From Megaustenia siamemsis (Eukaryota > Mollusca > Gastropoda > Stylommatophora > Ariophantidae): a DNA stretch of 64,000 nucleotides. The notes below the pieces were generated by a model, which saw only the letters and a program-made list of their open reading frames with translations, was not told the DNA's origin and did no database searches. Positions within the stretch are counted from its first letter, which is position 1; each line of letters starts with the position of its first letter. Of the stretch, positions 35,892-50,800 are shown piece by piece. The stretch spans positions 37,583,491 to 37,647,490 of the forward strand of contig JAVIAB010000008.1 in assembly GCA_032433765.1 (NCBI GenBank), in the 5' to 3' direction. The position numbers were made by a program, and so were the translations under genes.

Positions 35892-38800
35892 CTGGAAACA
35901 GACAAACATAAATTATTTTAAATTTCTAAAATATAAGGAGATTAGCAAGAAACTACAGAATATATCCTATAAAATTGTTCCTTACTTGATCAGCTATAAA
36001 TGGTGCATTGGCCTAATGGTACAACATTGCAATGAAAGCTGTATGGAGCTTAAATGTGAGCTCCAAACAACAGATTTTAAACAAGCACTTATCTGCAAAC
36101 ACCAAGCATAAGATGCACATGAAGTGGGAATGATGGACATGCACAAAGGCATATTTTTAAAGCTTTCTACAAATATATGTTGTCTGTTGATACAGCTATT
36201 TATAAGGATACAATAACGAGACTGCAAAAGTTCTAAAACAATGTCTATCAAGAAGGAGTGACAACCTACAAGAGTGAGCTAAGTATGTATACAACCAGCG
36301 AGCTACTGAAACAATCAGTTTGCACACATTTACTGAAAGCAACCAATACCTAAAACCTAAATATAGTGATTATATATCAGGAAAAAGCGTTTGATCGTGT
36401 GGACAGGAACAAACTTTGGCAAACTCTTGAAACCTACGGTGTTGCAGGACAACTACTAGATAATATAATGGCATTATATAAAAACAGTCAAAGTGCCGTT
36501 AGAACATCAGAAGGTCTGTCAGAATGGTTTCAGGTTACAACAGGTGTAAGACAAGGATGCGTCCTCTCACCACTCCTCTTCATCATATATATGGACAAAA
36601 TAAATCAGGAAACAACCAACAATAAGGACAAATCAAATAATAACATAGAGGTAGAAACTCCAACATCAATGATCTACTCTTCGCAGATGACCAATGCCTC
36701 ATATATATGAGGATGAAAACCTGCTACAACAGCATTTAACATCTCTAGATAAAAGCTGCACAAACTGCAGTATGAAAATTAACACAGCAAAAACAGAGGC
36801 TATAAGAATAAGCAAATTAAGACACCCATTAAACATTAAGATCAAAGATAAAGAAATAAAACAAGTAGAGGAATTCAAGTATTTAGGCACAATGTTCACA
36901 GAAGATGGAAAACTAGACAGAGAAATTGGCATGAGAATACAAAAAGCAAATGCTGTCACATACCAGCTTTCACCATTGCTAAGACATCCAAACATTTCTA
37001 TGCCAGCTAAACAACAAATAATAAATAGCATTTTCATACCAACTTTGTGCTATGAAAGTCAAACATGGACCCTTTCTAAATCCCATTTAAGAAAGATCAA
37101 TACATGTGAGATGCAATGCTTGAGAAAAGTAACAAACAACACAAGAAGAGATAGAATACCAAATGAAACCATAAGAAAAATGGTAGGAACTAGAATATAT
37201 AGAACAACAACAAACTTAAATGGTTTGGCCACCTGGTCAGAATGAACGCTTACCAATCACCATCAAGGGCGCTCTTCTCGAGAATGCATAGAAAAAGACC
37301 AAGAGGAAGACCCAGAAGAAGATGGATAGATGCAGTGACAGAGACATGTAACAACAAAGGAAAATCACCAATTCAGACAGTTTGAGCAGCTCAAGAATGA
37401 CAAATGATATAAACCACGACACCTTTAAGGTATCAGTGAAAAGAGAAAAGAAGAACCAATACCTACACTTGCCAGGACTGCGTGATACCAACTCTAACAA
37501 CAATGAACAATAATTCAAAACTAAAAATAGAGCACCAAAGGTTTATAGGAGACAGAAAAGATATTGGTTAAACAGAACCCAACTTTTCTGGTAGACCTGC
37601 CAAACATGAATTAGGCTGAAGAAAAGAGAATATGAAGAACTGAAACATGGGTGTTTGTGGATGAAACTTCTCGATTCTTGCAGTGCCATTAGATGGCACA
37701 TAAGGCTCGTAGAGTCTTGCATCAATTGTTTCTATTCTAGACTAGCTGTTTAATAAGAAACTACAAATTAAACAATTGAAATGCATTGTAGAGTTAGAGA
37801 ATATTACATAAAACATAAAGTAGATAATAAATCATTGAAACATGCACATTGTTACATCATAACAGCACCATCACCAAGAATAACGCATGAAGCAGGGCAT
37901 ATATAAATGAAAATACACGGTTACATCATAACAGCACCATCTGACTGATACTAGCACCTCTGAGAATAGAGCAAACATGAACACTGCTAAAGAAACTGTT
38001 GAGCTCACCAATTGAAGTGACAAAGTGTGGATGTGCCTGTAATGCCTTGTGAACACGCTTGTTCTGGGTGTCCCACACTCGGACAGTCTTGTCATCAGAA
38101 GCAGACAAGATGTACTTGCCCCCAGGGTGAAACACAATCCCCCGAATCCAGTTATCATGCCCAGCCTGTGAGATAAATAACATTTGTTAGAGCATCAAAG
38201 TTATGATTTTATGTAACAACAATCTCATTAGATATTTAAAAAAAAAAAACTATGATGGTTAATCCTGATGTTTTCACCTTCACCTTGCTATGGACAGTTG
38301 ATCTATGACGTAATAAGTCATCATTGTGAAATGTGTTGTTATTGAAACAGAAATCTTGAAATTTTGGAAATAAAAGACAAAAGAAAAAAGTTTGACCAGA
38401 GAAACACTAAAAAGAACACTGAAGCAAGAAGCATCAACAGTGGGCATCAGCTGCCTTGCTGATATTGATAGGGCTACATAAAGCAGGGACATGTGAGATA
38501 CAACACAGGTCCTGTGTGAAGTCTGATATTGATAGGGCTACATAAAGCAGGGACATGTGAGATACAACGCAGGTCCTGTGTGAAGTCTGATATTGATAGG
38601 GCTACATAAAGCAGGGACATGTGAGATACAACGCAGGTTCTGTGTGAAGTCTGATATTGATAGGGCTACATAAAGCAGGGACATGTGAGATACAATGCAG
38701 GTCCTGTGTGAAGTCTGATATTGATAGGGTTACATAAAGCAGGGACATGTGAGATACAACGCAGGTCCTGTGTGAAGTCTGATATTGATAGGGCTACATA

Positions 38801-41800
38801 AAGCAGGGGTGAGATACAACGCAGGTCCTGTGTGAAGTCTGATATTGATAGGGCTACATAAAGCAGGGGGTGAGATACAACGCAGGTCCTGTGTGAAGTC
38901 TGATATTGATAGGGCTACATAAAGCAGGGGGTGAGATACAACGCAGGTCCTATGTGAAGTCTGATATTGATAGGGCTACATAAAGCAGGGGGTGAGATAC
39001 AACGCAGGTCCTGTGTGAAGTCTGATATTGATAGGGCTACATAAAGCAGGGGGTGAGATACAACGCAGGTCCTGTGTGAAGTCTGATATTGATAGGGCTA
39101 CATAAAGCAGGGGGTGAGATACAACGCAGGTCCTGTGTGAAGTCTGATATTCAATATCAAATATCATCTTCATAATCTTCACTCCAAAGTTGTGCTACCA
39201 ATGCCAGTCCTGGACCCTAGATGCAAGAACAATAAGAAAAATAACCTCTACTGAGATGAAATGTGTTAAACGAATGACAGGAAACAGCCTGAGAGATAAG
39301 ATTACAAATGAAGAACTGAGAAAAAAAGCTAGGAATAACCCCTGCCACAGAATATATAAAGAAACAACAGAACCACAATCTCAAAAACAGAAACCTTGAG
39401 TGCCAAAATGGCACATATTGCAGAGATCACTGCTTCTAAAATCTATGGCTCTGTTTCCATAACAATACTTTTTACAGTGACAGCTTATCAAGCCATCAAT
39501 CTACCTCCTTAGTCGCCTCTTACGACATGCCTGGAAGGTCAGTGTCACTATTCTTTACTTCCCTCATAATGAGGCACTGGTAAAACACAAGAGAGATGTA
39601 CTGCATGTAAATGAAGAAATATGCTATCATAATCCCTAAGATGAGGCTGACAAGCTGTGAAGTGAAGTGAAACAATGTAATAGGAAACTATTTGTATAGC
39701 TTCACAGCAGTAAGCAATCTGATCATCAGATGTGAAACCCCTGAGCAAAAAGATACAAGTTGAAAAATAAAAATATTATTGTAGCAGGTACATAAGAAAT
39801 AATATCTCTGGACTCACCAATGTAAAGAGACAGAGCCCAACACTGACATCCCACATTTTGAGGGTCTTGTCCCTGGAGCCAGATAGTAAGAAAGGTCCAG
39901 ATCGTTTGGCATTCTTACTCTGAAATAATTAAGATCAAAATGGCATTTGTGTTCATTTCTGATCCCATAGGTGACATGGAAAAAAACCATTTCATTGCTT
40001 AAAGTAATAGAAGATAATCTAGAATACAATATAACCAGTAAAATGACAAGAATGTAAACACAGAAATGCATTTATTAATAATCAGAATAAATGAACAGTA
40101 TTAAAAATAATAATTATCCACAAAAGCATCAACAGTGAAATTTTATAATACCTAGAATGAAACATTAACATTAATATTAAATGCATATATTTCATTAATA
40201 ATAAAAATAAAATATAAAAAAGCAAATCAATAGTTAAATTAAAAATAAACATCATCAAATACATCAACAGTAGAATTTGTATAAAAAAATATAATACACC
40301 AAAAGCAAAATTGAAAATAAAGAGTATACAACAATAGAAATGAATTACATGTAAACAGAACATAAGAGAATACACCAACGGTAGAAATGGATTACATGTA
40401 AACAGAACATAAGAGAATACACCAATGGTAGAAATGGATTACATGTAAACAGAACATAAGAGAATACACCAACGGTAGAAATGGATTACATGTAAACAGA
40501 ACATAAGAGAATACACCAACGGTAGAAATGGATTACATGTAAACAGAAAACACCAACAGTAAAATTAGAACTTAAAAGAACATAATAATAAATTTTAAAA
40601 TAAACATGAAATATCACTACTATTGAAATGAAAACAAATACATAGAAAATGTCAAAAGCAAAATAAATGAGCATAAAGTGTGAGGCGCTTGTTATGCTAT
40701 CATTTGATTATATTGATGTTTATGTCAATTTGGATTGAGACTGTTGTGTGTGCAGCAGAGTGTAAATGTTATTATGGACAAATATATACCTAGAGCATGT
40801 GCTGATATTGTTTTGATGTATATTTAAAATATGACCTTGGTTGTTGCAACTCAACTTGCATTTCAATGAAAATATATTAGCCCTTCTGTGCCTCATACAA
40901 TTTATTGTTTATTTAAGTGATATGAAAAATATAGGACAAAGGCAGATAAATCTCACACAGAATCAAGGAAACCACAAGCAGCACATAGCATTGAAAACAG
41001 TGTATGTGAAAGCTGGAAATCCACCAAGGCTTTAGATAGGAAATTAAATGCCTTTGAGAAAAAATGTCTTCATTGGATCCCAAATATAAGCTAGAAAGAA
41101 TACATTTCAAGCGAATTGATAAGAAATGAAAGTAAACAAGAATACATGTCGAGTTATTTAAGAAGTAGGCGTTGGAAATACATCGGTCATGTGATAAGAA
41201 TGAAGAAAGACTTCTCCATCAGCATTCATGTGGAAACCATATGGTAAAACAAGTCAGACCAGGAGAATCGCTACACTGAACAATTACTAGAGAAGGCGCA
41301 ACCATCGGATTAAGAAACAACCAAAACCTACAAGAACTTGCAGCATATCGTCAATACTGGAGAATGATGATTTCCACCAGAGAGAAAAACAAAGCAAAAA
41401 TATGGAGTAATCTCCTAAAACATCAACTCAACGATGTGCTGCACTGTTATTGCCTGTGACAACTATCCAGATAATTCACAACTTTTTACTGAAATATGTG
41501 AAAAACAAGGACTGCTAAATATGTTGTACACAAATGATGAAGTCATGTCATACACATGTCCGGAGAAACAATACTAATTTTAGAGAATATGTTTCCTGGT
41601 CATTTAATTTCCTGGTTTAGTGATTTCAACTGGCTACCAAGATTTCCTGATCTGACTGCACTAGACTTTTTTCATGGGGATCATCATCATCGAGTGCCTT
41701 CTCCACAACGAAGGTTGGCTACCATGGAGCGCCATTCTACTCTGTTTCTTGCTTTGATGGTGCAGGCTGTCATAGAGTGACTTGTCCATATTTTGATGTT

Positions 41801-44800
41801 ACTCGTCCATGTTAGTCTTGGTCTGCCTCTTTTACCTTGTATTTTCCCTTCCAATACTACTTTTAGTAGGCTGTTGTGTCTTTTAACATGCCCCAAAAAT
41901 TGCATTTGTCTTGTCTTAATTGTATTTAGTAGTTCTTTTTTTATTTTCAGTTGTTTTAAAACTTCATCATTTGTTTTCTTTTCTTTCCATCCAATTCTAC
42001 CTATTCTTCTATAAATCCACATTTCAAAGGCTTCAATTTTCTGTTCTGTTTTCTTGTCTAATGTCCATGTTTCTGCACTATACAGGAATATTGAGATGTA
42101 ACATTTTGCCATTCTTAGTTTCAGCCCTGCTGATATTTGTTTTGTTGTTAGTAATTTCGGTGTCATGGCGGCTACGCACAGTCGTCTTTATATTTCGGTT
42201 CTTGCCGATATATTTAAATGATTTACGTGACAGTTGAGTTATGAAATTATGTGTAGCTATTCCCCGTTTGGTGTATGTTTTACTTCGGACATGTGGATAA
42301 ACTGTGATTACTGATATTTAAGTGGAATATGATTTATTCTTCTTTGTGTCGTGTGTTCGCGGTTCGATAGCCAAGCACATAGTTCAACAAAAAATGGTGC
42401 CGCCGGGTATGTTCAACACGAATATAAAAAGTCTGTGTCGGTGGATTGTGCGGATGAATCAGAAGTGATCAACGGCCCAGAAAGCGAAAACAGCAAAGTG
42501 TGCGGTACACATGAGGCATATTCAGAACACGAAAGACGAATATGGCAGACCACCATGAAAGAGATTGGAGCCTCATCACGTAACACTCCAAAGAAAGCCA
42601 TGGAGAGAAAGTTTAACTATTGTTTTAAGAACGAATTAAAAATAGCTACATGGAATGTTAGGACCTTATACCAACAAGGAAAATTTGAAAATCTAATGGT
42701 AGAAGCAGAGCGATTAAACATAGATATCTTAGGCATATCAGAAACAAGATGGAAGGAAAGTGGATACATACATACAAGACGATAAATATACATTTATATA
42801 TTCAGGTAACACAACAGAACATCAAAGAGTAGTAGGCATTCTAATAAAACGAGAGCTACAAAAATATATAAATACCCACTGGACACACAATGATAGGATT
42901 ATACTATTAAAAATGAAAGCAATTTGACATAGCAATAATACAGACATATTCATGGGGATATTTGAAGAAAAACATGTTTGTGAACAAGCTGGAAATTGTG
43001 TGATCAACAACAATCATAATCAAATCTAAACAATATTGTCAAAAAAGCTACATGGAAGTGTAGCAGTGAGTACAGATTGTAGGACAATAGGTGAGCAATA
43101 GTAGAAATCACAGGAAATGTGGTGAGAGTTGAACTCAGATAAAAACATTGAGTTTCCCATGAAGAGGTGAGAGGCAATCAGGAAAGAAGGAAGAATGTAA
43201 AACGATTTGTGATTGGCTGGAAGGAAAAGGTATTAGTCAAAGCTACAAGTTAAAGAATTAGTCTAGAGACAACACTTACTCAAGGCGGACGGCTTGTGAG
43301 CCGGTACCGTAGTGTGGTAGCCATGTTAGGTTTACCAGGGAGTTTTCTTTTAGTTGTTACAGGTTGACAGTTGGGTGAGCCGGAGCTCGCATATATTTTG
43401 CTCGGTATTCAGTTAAGCTGTGTAAATAGTTATTGCTCAAGCAGATAGACCTGAGCGCAAATGTTTTCGGGAGGCAAACATAAAATCTCCACGGTGTTAG
43501 TGTTAAGGGTGCTAGTGAGTTTGTGAAACTCCGAGTCGACTATGTGAATACGTGAGTTAAGAATTATTCAAGGTTAGATCGACAGCTCTAGGTTAAACCA
43601 AAGTCAATTATGTGAATTAGCATTAGGAGCCAAATCAGTCAGATTGAGAGGAATAATTCCTCATAGACAGTGAGTGAACGAAAGTAATATGGGCACATTT
43701 TGTAAGCCCCAGGTCTGACAATTATTAGTACATGTGAGCAGCCGAGAACCCAGTTGTTGGCAAAAATTTAAAATGTTGTTCAGTGAGAGACTGTTCATGA
43801 ATAAACTTGAGTTTGTTGTTTTAAGATTGGATTTCCTTTGACTTGTAAAATTTTGTCAGTGTGTATATGTATGTGGCCTAGCGACGAATGAAACCTGTAG
43901 CGGGCTAAGTAAGACCTGGTCCTCAGAAGTCAGTGAGGATATTATATCATAACCATCAACGCGAAGTACATTAATTACAGAGATCACGAGGGACTCGAAA
44001 TGCGCGTCCTGGCCATTCATGAGTTGCCGGCTCAGTCAAGTTGGAGGCAGTTAGTCAATAAGAAAGTCACGAGTCCAGTCAAGCAAGCTCGGTCAGAGAC
44101 CGACATGGTTGCAGAATCTTAGCAGTCAGTGCCAGATGTTCAAAGAACAGCACAGTCACAAGAACATTTCTTTACATTTCATCGGAAGGTAAAGGTGTTT
44201 CACGAAAGGTGATACATTTCTTATGGGTTCATTACAAGGCTGATGTGTTCTCTAGGCAAGGCTGGTTCAGCGCTGGCAACGATTAGATTATATTGACAGA
44301 TTAGATAAGGCCGGCAGGTCGAGACGAGTACAGAATTAAGAAAAAATGTGGTACAAAGAGCTGAAAATTGCATAAACTACTCAAGGCCAGCATTTATCCA
44401 CACTATTTTCATTAATACAATAAATAAAATGTTAAACTTTAAATAAACATAATTAACAAACAAATTAATAATTCTTATTTTTTACAGCAAAAAATATTAA
44501 AAACCAAAATTATAGCATGACGCTTTTTAAGAAAACATCAGCTAACTCAAGATTCACAGCATTTCTATACATCTTTTTTTTTTTTTGTGGAAAGAAAATG
44601 GGCTATACCAAGTGGGCAGGTCTGTAACAGATGTGGAGCTGTAGTACCAATGACATGTCAGTCTGCTGTGTGCCATAAAATATCAAAAGATGGTGATTTA
44701 ATTATGTTTAGAGAGTTTGTGATAAGAACCATATTTTTTTAAATGTAATCTTTGTGTTTTCTTTTGAAAGCGGTTACTTTATAAGCACAAAGGAGGTGTC

Positions 44801-47800
44801 ATGGTGGCTGCGTGTAGACAGTTTTTATGACTCAGCTCTTGCTGATGTGTTTAAATGATTTGTGCGATAGTCTAGTTGTAAAATAATGTGCTGCTATTCC
44901 CCGTTGTAGTTGTGTTTATTTCTGATGACTGTGAACTTTATTGATATTTCAGTGAAATATTATTTATTGTTCTTGTGTCGACATGTTTAACCTCTTATCA
45001 ATAGACCAGCCTGTGTTCACGATTCGACAGGCTATTTTATTATATTATATCTATTATAACAACAATTGTGCCTACCGGGAATGTCCATCCCAAATGTACA
45101 AAGTCTGTGACTGTAGATGGGGTGGAACAATCAGAAATGATTAACAGTCCAGAAAGTGAAAACAACAAAGTGTGTGGTACACATGAGGCATATTCAGGGC
45201 ACGAAAAATGGAAGAGATTTGAGCCTCATAAGTACTATTCTAAAGAAAGCCATGGAAATTCTAACATATCTCAAAGAAAGATCTACGAATATGTACATGG
45301 AATGTTAGGACTCTTTACCAAGGACAATTGGAAAATCTTACTTCAGAAGCAGAACAATTAAACATAGATATTTTGATCTCATATCAGAGACAAGATGGAA
45401 AGAATTTGGGTACATACAGGACGAAAAATATACATTTATATACTCAGGCAACACAACAGAACATCACAAAGAGGTGCAGGAATACTAATAAAAAATAGAG
45501 CTAAAAAAATTAATAAGTACCCACTGGACATACAAGGATAGGACTATACTACTCAAAATGAAAGTAAAACATTTCAACACAGCAATAATACAGACATATG
45601 TATCTACTCAAGACTACACAATATGAGCAAATAGAGGCATACTTTGAAGATCAAAATGAAGTTATGCAACAAGTAAAATCTTCAGACATCTTGATTGTAA
45701 TGGGTGATATGAATGCTCAAGTAGGAAAAGGTAGATATAAGACCATTATAGGAAATCGTGATTTTGGAAAAAGAAATGAAATAGGAGAAAGATTAATACA
45801 ATTTTATGAAGAAAACAGGCAGATAATATGTAACACCTACTTTGAGCAAGTGGGAGCCATGATAGCTCAGTGGTTAGTGAACTGGACTAGAAAAGACAGG
45901 AGCTTCCGAGTTTACCCAGCCTTAAATGAGTACTAGATTTTTTTGTGGGAAATTTAAGCAGCATGGGTGCAACACTGACCACATTACCCAAAAATCATGT
46001 GCCAAAGGTCTATTAAAATTAACGCCACTAACACCATATTCCCTATACGCCACTTGGCGTGATGGGGCTCTTTACTTAAACCAAGAATAACAAAATGTTA
46101 TATCTTCTCAATACTCCTGTATGGTGCAGAAACATGGACATTAGACAAGAAAACAACAGAAAATTGAAATTTTTGAAATGTGGATTTATAGAAGAATAGG
46201 AAGAACTGAATGGAAAGAAAAAAAAACAAACGATGTCTTAAATCAACTGAAAATCAAAATAGAACTATGAACACAATTCAAACAAGACAAATGAGATTTT
46301 TGGGACATGTTAAAAGATACAGCAACCTACTAAAAGTAATCTTTGAAAGAAAAATACAATGTAAAAGAGGCAGAGGCAGACCAAGACTAACATGGACGAG
46401 TACCATTAAAAGATGGACAAGTCAGCTTATGACGACTTGCATCATGAAAGCATGAAACAGAGCAGACTGGCACTCAAGGGTAGCCAACCTTCAATGTGGA
46501 GAAGGCACTCAATGAGGATGATGACTTCATAAGCTCTCTAATTTGTTTTGTTGGTGAACTCCATTTTCTTTAGCCGCTTTGTCTTTATCATCATTAGTAG
46601 AATGTTACAAAGATGTGGTGTCAGCATGCATATAAGGCTTTTGATTCTCTGCTTGATTCATGTATTAGTATTTAATCATAGTTCTTAAACATGCCTCTGG
46701 AAGAATAAAAACAATGAAAGTATTTGCATAAAGTACATCAACTCAAGACTCAAATAACACTGAATGTTTACATGAAGATAATGGCATTAAGAAAATGAAA
46801 ATAACAGTTACTACCTCTGCCCCTGCAGCTTCATTGATGGCAGGTTGGGCAGAGTCAGGTGCCCAGGCTATACACTCCACCACATGCTCATGCTCTCGCA
46901 GCTCAGCCTTACACTCCTTGGTGGCTGTCACCCAAACCCTGACAGTCTATAAACAAAACACACAATGTCATGGTGAGAATTGTAGAAGGAAAATGTTCAG
47001 TTACCCTGCCAATTTATGTTCAATGAATCAATTCAGAGAAAGAGGTATGTTTACAGCACTCGGAAAAAATGACAAATAATCAACAACAGAAAAAAATATG
47101 GATCAAGGCAGGTCCTCTTCCTCTGCCTGCCTCTCTTTACATACCTCTTCCTCTGCCTGCCTTGGTCCATATTTTTTTCTGTTGTTGATTATTTGTCATT
47201 TTTTCCAAGTGCTGTAAACATAACTCTTCCTCTGAATTGATTCACTGATTATCGTCTCGGAAGTTTCCCTCTATAATAATATTCATTTATTATTATTTGT
47301 CTCCTAATTTATGTTCAACCACTTTGCTAATTTATGTTCATTTACCTGCTAATTTATGTTAAATCATCCTCCTAATTTGTATTCAATAATCTGCTAATTT
47401 TTTATTAATTCCGATTCTAAATTGTATAAATTTCCCTATTTATATGTGTTCAATTCTGCTAATTTCATATTTAAATGGACATTCATATGTGATCAAAATG
47501 GCCAAAAAGTACAATTTTAAACAAAATTTAGGACCTTAAGAGAATGAAGTAAAGGCATTGAAACACTCAGCTGATTGCTGGTCTCAGAAAGGAACAATAC
47601 ATCACAGCTAATCACCCCTACCCCACCTTCTCTAGCATGGGGCCTTGTTACCAAACCTTCAGTTGTGTCCCTTATTTCAGCGCAGTGCACGGATGATCAA
47701 AGATCATTATACCTCAGTAAAATATAGTTCCTAAATGTTTTATAAAATATAACTTCTACATGCACTTAAAATAGTATTTAATTATATTAACTTGACAATT

Positions 47801-50800
47801 TAATGTTATTCTCTTAAAAATTCTCTTTAACATCATATAAAATAAATTAGTAATAATTTATAACGATATTTTTAGAGAGTAGCTGATTTGTAATTTTGAC
47901 ACATGCATTAACCCGACTTAGATTTCTAGTATTACTACTGTGTTACTGGAAAAAAAAATTACACGTCGCAGAGACACCATTGAAATGTAAATGAATTGTG
48001 ACCTACATAGTTATTACGGATGTTATTTTTAAATCTCCCTGCAACACGTAGTTTTCTCATAATCATGTTTAAATATGAAAGTCAATCTGACTTTTTACCG
48101 GCAACAGTCATGATCCATCGTGACTTGTTTAAAACTTTCTTAATCTAAAAGAACGTGGTCTGTGGTGAAACTTCACAGAACGATGAATGGTAAACTATAT
48201 TATTAGTCCAGTTAGTTTTTTTTTTTTTTTTGCTAAAAAAGCACATATATACAATAGTAACAGGGAATTTTTATGTAATTTTTTAATCTATCTATTGACC
48301 TTTCGAGCTGTTGCCGGCCCATAGGGGCCAAGATACACCTTCTCATATCTGAATTTTTGTTCTAGCAGTTTTCTTTTAAACATATTTTACCAAATCTCGC
48401 CATTTGTCTCTGTTCTGTGCAAGCAGCTCTATCTCATTGAGGGAGCCGAATTTCATCAACATTAAAATGAATCCTGTTAAGGTTGTAAATTAGAAATTTG
48501 ACTTCTGGCTTTCATCAAGATTTGTGCAATTTGTAGCTTGTCTTGTTTGTGTTTCCCCCTAATGAAGACCTTTTAGAGCTAAAGTTTTTGTTTCACATTT
48601 TCTTTAACCTCCAAGTTGAGATGTTCTATTTTCTGTTACTTTATTATAATTAATAAGTACTGGGCTAGCCACATGATAATGGTGGGCTTCTCACCTGATC
48701 ATTGGAGCAGCTGGCCAGCAGTGAGCCATCTTGATACACCTTCACCATTCTAACCCACTCTCTGTGTCCAGTGTAGGTCTTGACACAGTATCTGAAGATG
48801 TCAATGTTTTTTAATAGTAAAAAATGTCAATGAAATGATATGTATATCATTGAAATATGAACAATAGTCTTGGATCTTCTTGAACAAACTCATTGAATCA
48901 TTGAGAAAGCAGTCAGTACTGAACACCCATACATCATTATATATTAAAGGATCACTTAAAACTTTACCTACCAAAGAAACACACAGGAAGATACGCCTGG
49001 ACCGAACAGAATTTATGGAGAAAATAATTGAAAGACACCACTGTCTTAAAAATCACATCAACAATGTTATAACAGAAAAAATCTACATGTTTTATACATC
49101 AAATAAAAGAAGACTGAAGAAGGAGTACATATGTAGTAAAAAAAACGTTAAAATAACAATTTATAGAAAAATGTCTCAGAATCTGTGATAAATAAATTTG
49201 TTCTCAATACACTTAACAGATATTGCCATGTGATCAATAATATTTGTGTTGTTTTTATAATTAAATCCATTCAGAATTAATAATTTTGGATATATACACC
49301 ATTTTCCTTCAAAATTAGTACAAATAAGCTAAAAAAAAAAAAACACGTATATTTTGATGTTTATAATGTTTTGTGCCACATAACATGACTTGAGTCTCTA
49401 TATTTTCCTTATATAAGCATGAACATTTAGAGTTTTGAAAAAAAAAAACGGGTTTTACTTACTCCAAGACTAAACTGTAATCGAATAAGATAAAAACTTT
49501 GTGCTATGATTCATTACTAACATTAGAATCAATTCTAAAGTTGTTTGAAATAAATAGCTTGATATAAATCGCATTGAGAAATAAGGTGATTTTGTGGGAT
49601 CGTCTCCGAAAGTATAGGAAAATGATATCTAACAAAAATCTTTTATATATTTTTACAAAGTAATCGAATACCATTGCCTAATGTCAAATTCTGTAAAAAT
49701 AAACATTTTGCTAGATATTTTAACTTGTTCCAACTTTAAAAAGTGTTTAAATAAGCCAGTAACAAAACAAAAACCCGGTGACCGTCAGTACACTGACCAG
49801 TGGTAGTTAAAGAGTTAACGTGCTTTGGGGGATGACGAAGAGGTGTATTCCTTTAGTCATTGAGTGAAGACAAGCAAGAATATATAATATACCTTGACTT
49901 ATCTCATTCTTAACTTTCATTAGCTACACTCAAGCCTCATCTACTACATGAGTACTAATACATGAGTATCAAGAGCTGCTGAGTGTTAATTATTGGTAGT
50001 TAACTCAGTAAACTTCTTCTGTGATCATGGCTCACTCAGACTAGAACTCTGGACTCTCTTATGAAGGCAGCTGTCTAAGTGATTCGGATGCCCTGTATAT
50101 TTCTCTTCCAGGGAGGTGGTGTGGGCCACATTGTCTTCAGACCTGTGTTCTGGGGGCAATCCTGTAGAACATGTTTTGTTGTCATGTTATCCAGGGTACA
50201 GTGGCATTGGCTGGTAGTTCCTATTTTGAGTTTGGTGAACATGTGGTTTCTCATTCTGTTGTGCCAGTGCTTAGGTGAAGTATGATGACTTGATCCCTCC
50301 TTAATTGTTGGAGGTTTCCGTCCCTCTCATTATACTTTGGGTGTTCTTGTTTCCCATTTTTATGATACTGGCCTTTGATTATGGATTTGGCTTCATCATA
50401 GCCAACCAGATGGTTCTCTTGTGGTAATTTTCCTCCCTCCTTAGCTAATTTGTCTGCGCGTTCGTTTCCGTGTATATTACAGTGTGATGGTATCCACTGG
50501 ATGACTACTCTCTGGAAGTTATTGCACAGTTGGTCTAGAGTTGTTCTCAAGTTATCTAGCTCACTGTCCTGGGGGGTTTTAGAGCTGTAGGGACTGACAG
50601 TGCATTAGTCAGTATCACCAATTTCTTGTGCATGTTATTTTTGTGTTGGATAGCCAGTTTTGCAGCATCTTTGAGGGCTTCAGTTTCAGCTTTATAGTTG
50701 TATGAGAATTTCCCAGTAGCTATTGACTTGGTGATCTCCTTCTGGTTATTCAGCATCAAGAATACACCTCCTCCTCCATTTCTGGTGGCGTTTGTAGTAG

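Noticed and set aside
37871..38183. Alternative open frames over the LIS1 WD6 exon extending past its borders
   Set aside because: The in-phase GT-AG borders at 38009 and 38165 and the match to LIS1 end the coding part there; the extension is intron.
42351..42785. Host gene starting MCSRFDSQ...
   Set aside because: It is the LINE-1 endonuclease ORF start (WNVRT, SETRW), shared with the copy at 45060.
48880..49188. ~100-codon lysine-rich open frame
   Set aside because: Its composition follows the A-rich sequence, and it has no homology that I recognise. It lies in a LIS1 intron antisense to the gene.
50251..50759. Host RNase H gene
   Set aside because: The domain order, the C-terminal CP..H.L..C tail and the frame breaks fit a Jockey/I-type LINE, and it sits in a LIS1 intron.
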